Below, piece by piece: positions 21,994-27,326 of a stretch of DNA of 27,326 bases (position 1 is its first letter; every line of letters begins with the position of its first letter). The position numbers and the translations under genes are program-made. Origin of the DNA: COMBO-56-21 sp041559015 (GTDB lineage Archaea > Thermoplasmatota > Thermoplasmata > UBA10834); the NCBI GenBank assembly GCA_041559015.1, contig JBFFED010000022.1:1-27326 (forward strand), read 5' to 3'. Under the pieces are notes generated by a model. The model saw only the letters and a list, made by a program, of their open reading frames with translations. It made no database searches and was not told where the DNA came from.

Positions 21994-23016
21994 ATGGCAA
22001 CGCAGCACGCTTCGGTCAGAACCCTTATCCTGACGGGCAAACAGGTCAAGAAGCTCCTCGACATGAAGGACGTCCTCGGCGCGGTCGAGAACGCCTTCAG
22101 GCATAAGGGACTGGGAAAGGTGCAGATGCCGGCGAAGGTCTACCTCTTCTATGAGAAGTTTGACGGCGACCTGAGGACCATGCCATCATACGTCGAGGAC
22201 ATGGATGTGAGCGCGGTCAAGATCGTCAACGTGCACCCGCAGAACCAGAAGAACTTCGGGATGAGGACGGTCATGGGCGTGCTTGTCCTCATCAACCCGC
22301 ACACCGGGGCGCCCCTCGCGTTCATGGACGCGACGCACATCACCGACATGAGGACTGGCGCCGCGAGCGGGATAGCCTCGAAGTACCTCGCCCAGCCGAA
22401 CCCGAAAGTGCTCGGGATCATAGGCGCAGGGAATCAGGCCAGGACCCAGATGCTTGCGCTCATCACGCAGTACGGCCACTTCGACGAGGTGAGGGTGAAC
22501 GATCTCTACCCTGAGAAGAGCAAGGCCCTGGCGAGGGAGTTCAGGCGGAAGTACAAGGAGCTGGTCGGCAAGGTCAAGGTGGCCTCGAACGCCAAGGACT
22601 GCGTGGTCGGGGCGGACATAGTCGTCACCGCGACCGCGTCGCGCGCGCCCATCGTCATGGACGAATGGGTTGGGCCGGGGACGCACATCAACTGCATCGG
22701 GGCGGATGCCCCGGGAAAGCAGGAGATGGACCACAGGATACTCAAGCGCGCGCGCCTGATCATAGACGACTGGGAGCAGGCTTCTCATTCAGGCGAGATC
22801 AACGTACCTCTGGCTAAGGGAGAGTTGGTGAAGGATGACGTCAACGCGGAGATCGGCCACATAGTCGCCGGACTCAAACCAGGCAGGGAGAGCGATGACC
22901 AGATCACAGTATTCTGCTCCACCGGCCTCGCGATTCAGGACTGCCTCACGGCGAAGATCGCGTACGATGCCGCGATGGCGCAGAAGATCGGCAGGTCGAT
23001 GCAGATAGTGCTCTGA
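21994..23016 (+). CDS. Ornithine cyclodeaminase/mu-crystallin family (archaeal alanine dehydrogenase-like)
   Basis: A 340-residue NAD(P)-dependent enzyme of the OCD/mu-crystallin family. Members deaminate ornithine to proline, or interconvert alanine and pyruvate in archaea, or reduce cyclic imines. Visible motifs: KIVNVHPQN with the substrate-binding Lys; ATHITDMRTGAASGIASKYL, the conserved Arg-containing block; the dinucleotide-binding IIGAGNQARTQMLAL; and NCIGADAPGKQEMD, the catalytic Asp loop. The length is slightly above the 320-330 typical of the family, with about ten extra N-terminal residues. No proline or arginine catabolism genes are near, so the substrate is undecided between ornithine and alanine; the IGADAPGKQE block resembles archaeal alanine dehydrogenase. 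Transcribed as a single gene from its own TATA box. Confidence 0.88.
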   Translation: MATQHASVRTLILTGKQVKKLLDMKDVLGAVENAFRHKGLGKVQMPAKVYLFYEKFDGDLRTMPSYVEDMDVSAVKIVNVHPQNQKNFGMRTVMGVLVLINPHTGAPLAFMDATHITDMRTGAASGIASKYLAQPNPKVLGIIGAGNQARTQMLALITQYGHFDEVRVNDLYPEKSKALAREFRRKYKELVGKVKVASNAKDCVVGADIVVTATASRAPIVMDEWVGPGTHINCIGADAPGKQEMDHRILKRARLIIDDWEQASHSGEINVPLAKGELVKDDVNAEIGHIVAGLKPGRESDDQITVFCSTGLAIQDCLTAKIAYDAAMAQKIGRSMQIVL

Positions 23017-23040
23017 GAAGAGTCTCCACCCGCCTGTCCT

Positions 23041-23319
23041 CTAAGGCAACGGGGGTGAGCAGTAGTTCTTCTCGTGGATCCTCGGGATCAGCACAGAGAA
23101 CACGGTTGCCATCGCGACCCCTGACAAGACCAGAATGACCACGACAAGGTCGAGGATGGGCTGCTCCACAGGTGCCAAGACCAGGATCACGAGGGCGATC
23201 ACCACATCACCGGTGAGGCCGATGACGGCGACTTTTCGCATAAACCTCCTGTGGTGTTCGGGCGTCGGTCGACCGCTCCTGTCCAACAAGTCGGATGCAT
23301 GGGAGCTTGATGGCCGCAT
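23041..23319 (-). CDS. Small two-TM membrane protein, 92 aa
   Basis: A 92-residue protein from ATG 23319. A hydrophilic Ser/His/Arg-rich N-terminus of about 28 residues (including SGRPTPEHHRRFMRK) is followed by two hydrophobic helices: VAVIGLTGDVVIALVILVL, then LDLVVVILVLSGVAMATVF with a short continuation. The C-terminus is short and basic. I recognise no family. The start is chosen because TTCATGTAAG (23341-23350, minus) is a TATA box 26 bases upstream, giving a leaderless transcript; ATG 23241 at the first helix is an alternative. It is divergent from the kae1 gene, the two promoters lying within about 80 bases. Function unknown. Confidence 0.55.
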   Translation of the reverse strand: MRPSSSHASDLLDRSGRPTPEHHRRFMRKVAVIGLTGDVVIALVILVLAPVEQPILDLVVVILVLSGVAMATVFSVLIPRIHEKNYCSPPLP

Positions 23320-23340
23320 TGAGGCGTGAATGCGCATTCT

Positions 23341-23350
23341 CTTACATGAA
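23341..23350 (-). promoter_or_regulatory. TATA-like box of the 92-aa membrane protein gene
   Basis: TTCATGTAAG on the minus strand, centred 26 bases before ATG 23319. It is the evidence for choosing that ATG. Confidence 0.4.
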
Positions 23351-23365
23351 CGCTTCCGGAGACGC

Positions 23366-23377
23366 GATACTTTTTTC
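23366..23377 (+). promoter_or_regulatory. TATA-like box of kae1
   Basis: GATACTTTTTTC, centred about 29 bases before ATG 23400. It argues against the in-frame upstream starts from 23295. Confidence 0.4.
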
Positions 23378-23399
23378 CCATGCACGCGATATCATAGCG

Positions 23400-24386
23400 A
23401 TGTTCTGCCTAGGCATCGAGGGCACTGCGCACACGATCGGCATCGGAATCGTTGATCAGGACTGCAGGGTTCTGGCGAATCTTACGAAGATGATCGATGG
23501 ATCCAAGGGCGGCATACACCCCAGGGAGGCCGCGAACCACCACGCCGAGAATGTGGTGCCTCTGATGCACGAGGCCATCGCGAAGGCAGGGATCAGGTAC
23601 GAGGATGTGGGCCTGGTCGCATTCTCGCAAGGTCCAGGGCTGGGACCGTGCCTGAGGACCGCTGCGACCGCTGCGAGGGCGCTCGCCCTCAGCCGCGGAG
23701 TGCCACTGATCGGGGTGAACCACTGCGTCGCACACCTGGAGATCGGGAGAAAGGTCACGGGCTGCAGGGACCCGACACTGCTGTATGCCTCAGGTGGCAA
23801 CACGCAGGTCATCGCATACTCGGGCGGGAGATACCGCGTATTCGGCGAGACGCTCGATGTCGGCATTGGGAACATGATCGACAAGTTCGGAAGGGCGGTC
23901 GGCCTGCCCTTCCCTTCAGGACCACACCTGGAGAGGCTCGCTAGGGAGGGGAAGGAACTCGTGGAGTTGCCTTACAGCGTCAAGGGTATGGATGTCGCCT
24001 TCTCAGGCATACTCACGGCCGCGCTCCAGCTGCACAGGCAGGGTAGGCGATTGGAGGACCTGTGCCATTCCCTCCAGGAGACCTGCTTCGCCATGTTGGT
24101 CGAAGTGACCGAGAGGGCGATGGCTCATGTGGAGAAGAACGAAGTCTTGCTGGGAGGGGGTGTTGTGCAGAACAAACGTCTCCAGGAGATGGTCGGGATC
24201 ATGGCCGAGGAGAGAGACGCAAAGATGTTCGTCCCACCTGGCTCTCTGTGCGTCGACAATGGCGCAATGATCGCCTGGACCGGCCTGGTGATGAACGGGG
24301 CCGGCCTGACCACTCAACTCGACGAGAGTGCGGTAAGGCAGAGGTTCAGGACGGACGAGGTGGACCTGCCGTGGATGAGCGAGTAG
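23400..24386 (+). CDS. kae1: KEOPS subunit Kae1/TsaD (tRNA t6A synthesis)
   Basis: A 328-residue ASKHA-fold catalytic subunit of KEOPS. It transfers the threonylcarbamoyl group from threonylcarbamoyl-AMP to A37 of ANN-decoding tRNAs in the cytoplasm. Signature blocks: LGIEGTAHTIGIG at the N-terminus; GGIHPREAANHHAENVVP; AFSQGPGLGPCLRTA; the metal-binding His pair in VNHCVAHLEIGR; LLYASGGNTQVIAY; GETLDVGIGNMIDKFGRAVG; AFSGILTA; LLGGGVVQNKRLQEM; and CVDNGAMIAWTG. The frame ends right after the Kae1 domain, so the Bud32 kinase fusion seen in several Euryarchaeota is absent and bud32 must be elsewhere. The longer frame from 23295 is rejected because the conserved N-terminus begins at MFCLGIEG and a TATA-like box sits 29 bases upstream of ATG 23400. 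Confidence 0.96.
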   Translation: MFCLGIEGTAHTIGIGIVDQDCRVLANLTKMIDGSKGGIHPREAANHHAENVVPLMHEAIAKAGIRYEDVGLVAFSQGPGLGPCLRTAATAARALALSRGVPLIGVNHCVAHLEIGRKVTGCRDPTLLYASGGNTQVIAYSGGRYRVFGETLDVGIGNMIDKFGRAVGLPFPSGPHLERLAREGKELVELPYSVKGMDVAFSGILTAALQLHRQGRRLEDLCHSLQETCFAMLVEVTERAMAHVEKNEVLLGGGVVQNKRLQEMVGIMAEERDAKMFVPPGSLCVDNGAMIAWTGLVMNGAGLTTQLDESAVRQRFRTDEVDLPWMSE

Positions 24387-24397
24387 GTGTGGCAACC

Positions 24398-25177
24398 ATG
24401 CAGTCCTCAATCAAGGAAGATCTTGACAGACAGCTCCAGAGGCAGTCCGTATGGCTGAGGGATTCCTGGCTGTGGCTCCTTGAGAGGAAGGTCCTCGGAG
24501 ACCCTCGCTATTCCGAGAGGCGGCCCACCGCCCTCGACGTCGGCTGCGGCCCGGGAATCGTCATGAAGCTGCTGGAGAAGCAGATGGATCTGCAGGGCAT
24601 CGACATAGACCCCGGCATGGTCGAAGCATGCCTCTCGAGGGGGCTGCAGGCGAAGGAGGCCGCTGCCGAAGCGCTCCCGTTCGAGGATGGGAGCTTCGAC
24701 GTGGCTTATTGCTCATTCCTGCTGCTCTGGGTCAAGGACCCTGTGAAGGTCGTTTCCGAGATGAAGCGTGTCTCCAGGGGCTGGGTAGTCTGTTTGGCCG
24801 AACCAGATTTCGGCGGGAGGATAGACCATCCCGAGGAAGTCTCGGCGCTCTCGAAGATGATTGTAGATGGCATACGGCACGATGGCGGTGATCCGTTTGT
24901 CGGAAGGAAGCTCAGGTCTATTTACAGTCAGTGCGGACTTGACCCCGACCTCGGCGTGCACCCCGGGGTCTGGTCGCTTGACAAATTGCGGGCTGAGTCG
25001 GAGGACGAGTGGAGATACATAGAGATGACCGTCGCGCCCGAGAACATAGGCCCGGAACTCGAGAGGGTCAGGAGAGCGTGGAGCGCCGGGCTCGAGAACG
25101 GCTCCCTGTTCCAGTTCAATCCGATATTCTACGCGTTCGCTGAGAAGGTCGGCCCGCAGTATCACATCGACGAATGA
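24398..25177 (+). CDS. SAM-dependent methyltransferase, class I
   Basis: A 259-residue class I methyltransferase. Motif I is ALDVGCGPGIVMKLL (about residues 45-60), followed by an acidic GIDIDPGMVEA that binds the SAM ribose, the motif III region AAAEALPFEDGSFDVAYCSF, and KVVSEMKRVSRGWVVCLAEP as motif IV/V. This matches the Methyltransf_11/UbiE-like group acting on small molecules; the target is unknown. The N-terminal WLRDSWLWLLERKVL and the aromatic C-terminal half may form the substrate lid. ATG 24398 follows the kae1 stop by 11 bases with an AGGTGTGG Shine-Dalgarno, so it is co-transcribed with kae1. Its 3' end overlaps the convergent radical SAM gene by 16 bases. Confidence 0.85.
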   Translation: MQSSIKEDLDRQLQRQSVWLRDSWLWLLERKVLGDPRYSERRPTALDVGCGPGIVMKLLEKQMDLQGIDIDPGMVEACLSRGLQAKEAAAEALPFEDGSFDVAYCSFLLLWVKDPVKVVSEMKRVSRGWVVCLAEPDFGGRIDHPEEVSALSKMIVDGIRHDGGDPFVGRKLRSIYSQCGLDPDLGVHPGVWSLDKLRAESEDEWRYIEMTVAPENIGPELERVRRAWSAGLENGSLFQFNPIFYAFAEKVGPQYHIDE

Positions 25178-26514
25178 CGGTCGAGACAGACATAGTCGCC
25201 GTGTTCTCTCGATAGAGGGCATCCTCCTCCGCAGACCTGCTTCAGGTCGCAGTCCACGCACTTGCCGTCCAGGTAGCCCCTTGACCGTATCTTCTTGCAG
25301 AGCTCATGGTCCCATATGCTCTCCCACGGGTCGGCCAGGATATTGCCCAGGGGTTTGTAGAAGCTCTGACACGGGAGGACGGTCCCGTCCGGCTCGATGG
25401 CCATGTTGAGCGTGCATGCGGTGCACTGCTTGATTCCGAGGCCTTTGTTGACCGGGTTGAACTCACAGTACGGGGTTGGCGTGTACCATATCAGCCTCAC
25501 GCCACCCTCCTTGGCTATCGCGCCAAGCCTCGCGAGGAGTCTATCCAGCTCATCGAAGGTGATCGCGTCCGCCTGCTCCCCCCTCCCAGACCGTATGACG
25601 CTGTTGAACGCGACGTTCTTCACTTCCAAGCCCATAAGGAATCTGAGTGTCTCCTCCACCCCGTCCGCGTTGGACCGCATTATGGTGGTGTTCGTGCTCA
25701 CGTACAGGTTCTCGGCCACAGCTGCCTTCAGGCCCTCGATGGTCTCACCCCACGCGCCCTCGCAACCGGAAAGTCTGTCGTGCACTGCGCTGTCGTGGGA
25801 GAGCACGGTGATCTGCACATGGTCCAAGCCAAGCCTCACCAGATTGGGGAGGTATCCTGGCGCTCCCAGAGTCCTCCCGTTGGTTATCATCCCGGTTATC
25901 TGCCCGCACGCCTCGGACTTGACGATCAGCTCCTCTAGCTGGGGATACATCGTCGGCTCTCCACCGGTGAAGACTATGTGGGGCACGCCCGCAGTCCATA
26001 ACCTGTCTATAACTGCCTTCCACTGGTCGACGGGCATCTCGGACTTCTCCTTGCTCTCGTTGTAGCAGTGTCCGCAGTCGTTCTGGCACCTGTACGTCAG
26101 GGCCAGGTCCATTCGGTAAGGTGCTGGCACTTCGTCCGCCCCGATGGCGGGGCCCTCGGCCCCGATGACCTGTATGACCGTTTCCTCGCCCTCGACGAAG
26201 CGCACTAGCTGTTCCTTCACGTGATGGTAGTGCTGCTTCGCAGTCTCCTTCTTGAGGTGCTTGTATCTGATCTTCATATACGACGTCGTCTCGGACTCGG
26301 TCTTGCCTTCGAGGTGACACCTCACATAGTCCAGTGCGGTGCCGTTCAGGAACAGGATCTTCGAGGCGTCAATCAGGAGCGCTCCTTTCCCGCTGGAATC
26401 GACTCTCAGATGGAGCCTGTGGCCACTCAGGTCTTGCTTGCCATCGTACTTGTATGTGCCTGGCTTGAGGCCCACCTTATCAGGTTTGGCGAAGAAGTCC
26501 TTGAGGGGCATCAT
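25162..26514 (-). CDS. Radical SAM/SPASM enzyme, putative maturase of the Cys-Ala tail protein
   Basis: A 450-residue enzyme. The N-terminal region, about 30-110, resembles a PqqD-like RiPP recognition element (LHLRVDSSGKGALLIDASKI, LFLNGTALDYVRCHLEGK). The radical SAM core has Cys143-x3-Cys147-x2-Cys150 (CQNDCGHC), the GGEP SAM-binding block at 184-187, and a typical TNGRTLG strand. The SPASM domain is complete: Cys367-x9-Gly-x4-Cys382, then Cys419-x2-Cys422-x5-Cys428-x3-Cys432 and Cys443, plus Cys364 and Cys406, enough for two auxiliary [4Fe-4S] clusters. Such enzymes install thioether or C-C crosslinks, or oxidise residues in peptides and proteins. The start ATG overlaps the stop of the upstream tail-protein gene (ATGA, 26511-26514), so the two are coupled. 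Enzyme class is certain; the substrate is inferred from context. Confidence 0.92.
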   Translation of the reverse strand: MMPLKDFFAKPDKVGLKPGTYKYDGKQDLSGHRLHLRVDSSGKGALLIDASKILFLNGTALDYVRCHLEGKTESETTSYMKIRYKHLKKETAKQHYHHVKEQLVRFVEGEETVIQVIGAEGPAIGADEVPAPYRMDLALTYRCQNDCGHCYNESKEKSEMPVDQWKAVIDRLWTAGVPHIVFTGGEPTMYPQLEELIVKSEACGQITGMITNGRTLGAPGYLPNLVRLGLDHVQITVLSHDSAVHDRLSGCEGAWGETIEGLKAAVAENLYVSTNTTIMRSNADGVEETLRFLMGLEVKNVAFNSVIRSGRGEQADAITFDELDRLLARLGAIAKEGGVRLIWYTPTPYCEFNPVNKGLGIKQCTACTLNMAIEPDGTVLPCQSFYKPLGNILADPWESIWDHELCKKIRSRGYLDGKCVDCDLKQVCGGGCPLSREHGDYVCLDRHSSM

Positions 26515-27326
26515 CTACCGCCCCCAGCACACGCACATGCGCATGCGCACGCGCATGCGCAACCGCCTCGGAACCCACCTACACCACCCCACCCGCTTGT
26601 TCTCGAAGTGCTGACGACTGGGACCGGGTTCGTGGTCCTAGTGACGTCCTTTGCGAGCTGTTTCATGTTCTCGGTCATGTTGCTGCTGGCATTCCTGACC
26701 TTCGAGGCGTACTGGCTGGCCATTGACTGTATGCCCCTGGAAGAACCTGTAGCGCCCACTGTGGTCGCCCTCCTGCCGCCCCCCGAAACGACTATCAGCG
26801 GATGCCTCCCTGGGAAGTATGCCATACGGCCGACGTAGTCTTTGTCGAGCATCATCCAGTCATTGCGGTCGTTGAGTATCTTCGCGAACTCCTCAGGGGT
26901 ACCCGCGGCCTTGACCTCTTCCCACGCGGCCGCGCATATCGATCTGTAGTATGCCTGTGTTGCGAACGCGTCGAAGCCAGCCAGCTTCACGACCGTAGCA
27001 TTGACCAGGTTGGCCAGCACTTTCGTGAGAGCCTTGCGCCCCACGGTCCCGTCAGACCCGATGGCGTGAAGATACCGAGTCTCGTAGACGTAGTCACCTT
27101 CCTCAGCCAGCCTTCTCAGTCTCATGGGCAAGCTCTCCGACTCGACCCGGACCTTGCCCTTCTTGATGAGACCGAACAGTATCATGGTGGCGACCATCTC
27201 CAGAGGGCGCTCGAGAACGACCGCCGCCTCGACCGCTGTGAGATCCCTTCTCGGCCCCGCCCCTGCCTGCGAGAGCTGAGGCTCGAAGTAGTCCACAGCC
27301 CTTCTGCGTGCTTGAAGCCTGGCACC
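26511..27326 (-). CDS. C-terminal part of a protein ending in six Cys-Ala repeats (cut by window edge)
   Basis: The frame is open from the window edge (27326), so the true start is probably outside; GTG 27296 is only the first possible internal start. Visible parts: a winged-helix-like segment near the left end (LTAVEAAVVLERPLEMVATM, then LFGLIKKGKVRV); a helical middle with RKALTKVLANLVNATVVKL and WEEVKAAGTPEEFAKILND; a strand-rich YVGRMAYFPGRHPLIVVSGG; a Ser/Thr/Asn-rich linker of about 55 residues with GWGGVGGFRGG; and the tail, six Cys-Ala dipeptides (26526-26561) followed by GGGR and stop. The only cysteine outside the tail is in RSICAAAW. The tail looks like a modification or metal-binding site. 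The architecture recalls large membrane proteins of the DUF2207/TIGR04222 type with Cys/Gly-rich ends, but that is a recollection, not a match I can verify. Confidence 0.75.
   Translation of the reverse strand, partial: GARLQARRRAVDYFEPQLSQAGAGPRRDLTAVEAAVVLERPLEMVATMILFGLIKKGKVRVESESLPMRLRRLAEEGDYVYETRYLHAIGSDGTVGRKALTKVLANLVNATVVKLAGFDAFATQAYYRSICAAAWEEVKAAGTPEEFAKILNDRNDWMMLDKDYVGRMAYFPGRHPLIVVSGGGRRATTVGATGSSRGIQSMASQYASKVRNASSNMTENMKQLAKDVTRTTNPVPVVSTSRTSGWGGVGGFRGGCACACACACACAGGGR
26526..26561 (-). repeat. Six tandem Cys-Ala codon pairs
   Basis: Twelve codons encode (Cys-Ala)6 directly before GGGR and the stop. Cys codons are TGC four times and TGT twice; Ala codons are GCA three times, GCG twice and GCT once, so the protein repeat is regular while the codons vary. 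The coding strand is almost perfectly alternating pyrimidine-purine over these 36 bases, a consequence of the TGY-GCR pattern. Confidence 0.9.

Noticed and set aside
24062..24397. Upstream extension of the methyltransferase frame into kae1
   Set aside because: It overlaps conserved Kae1 coding sequence and is Arg/Gly-rich; ATG 24398 has its own Shine-Dalgarno.
26511..26565. Simple-sequence (microsatellite) explanation for the GCGCA/TGCGCA run
   Set aside because: The units vary synonymously, sit in frame at the exact C-terminus, and precede a coupled radical SAM gene; a coding role explains them better.
1..27326. Insertion sequences, integrases, phage genes or attachment sites
   Set aside because: I found no transposase, integrase or terminal inverted repeats, and the gene ends flanking the tRNA-Val show no duplicated tRNA 3' fragment that I can see.

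Overview
The window reads as chromosomal DNA of a high-GC archaeon, most likely a member of the Thermoplasmatota (Methanomassiliicoccales/MBG-D-like relatives); that placement is inference from gene content. The archaeal evidence is direct: a free-standing Kae1/TsaD, an archaeal CPSF-type beta-CASP nuclease, a tRNA-Val whose CCA is not encoded, an NfeD/stomatin pair, a NosD-type parallel beta-helix surface protein, and A/T-rich TATA-like boxes about 26-32 bases upstream of many start codons, which implies largely leaderless transcripts.

Layout. 1-1534: the start of an MBL-fold hydrolase (minus, cut by the window edge) diverges from an SAH/MTA deaminase-type amidohydrolase. 1658-3272: NfeD and stomatin/SPFH operon (minus). 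3394-4355: a small HTH-like protein diverges from a YjbQ-family protein, with a perfect 11-bp-arm palindrome between them. 4404-7393: beta-CASP ribonuclease, nadC, a two-TM zinc-ribbon protein and a 56-aa Cys-rich protein. 7434-8597: MFS-like transporter. 8608-10739: a two-gene HdrD/HdrE-type (DsrK/DsrM-like) membrane electron-transfer module. 10771-11841: a class I glutamine amidotransferase-like protein with a helical tail. 11957-12029: tRNA-Val(GAC). 12195-12671: a four-TM protein made by internal duplication. 12766-16050: a very large beta-helix surface protein. 16149-17558: dihydrolipoamide dehydrogenase-like flavoprotein. 17670-19148: M48 membrane metalloprotease. 19210-21620: two small proteins and a GAF-GAF sensor kinase-like protein with a degenerate ATPase domain. 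21994-23016: ornithine cyclodeaminase/alanine dehydrogenase family. 23041-25177: a small membrane protein, Kae1, and a SAM methyltransferase.

The most striking part is the right-hand edge (25162-27326, minus). A protein cut by the window edge ends in six tandem Cys-Ala dipeptides flanked by glycines, and its stop codon overlaps by 4 bp the start of a radical SAM/SPASM enzyme. That enzyme carries a PqqD-like (RiPP recognition element-like) N-terminal region and all the cysteines for three Fe-S clusters. This has the layout of a precursor-maturase pair in which the Cys-Ala tail is the likely target of post-translational modification (thioether or metal-site formation). It is the best candidate for a little-described system here.

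Other points of interest are a kinase with two H-box-like motifs but no recognisable N box, two tiny zinc-knuckle proteins, two candidate operators, and genes whose conserved N-termini extend upstream of any ATG/GTG/TTG start.
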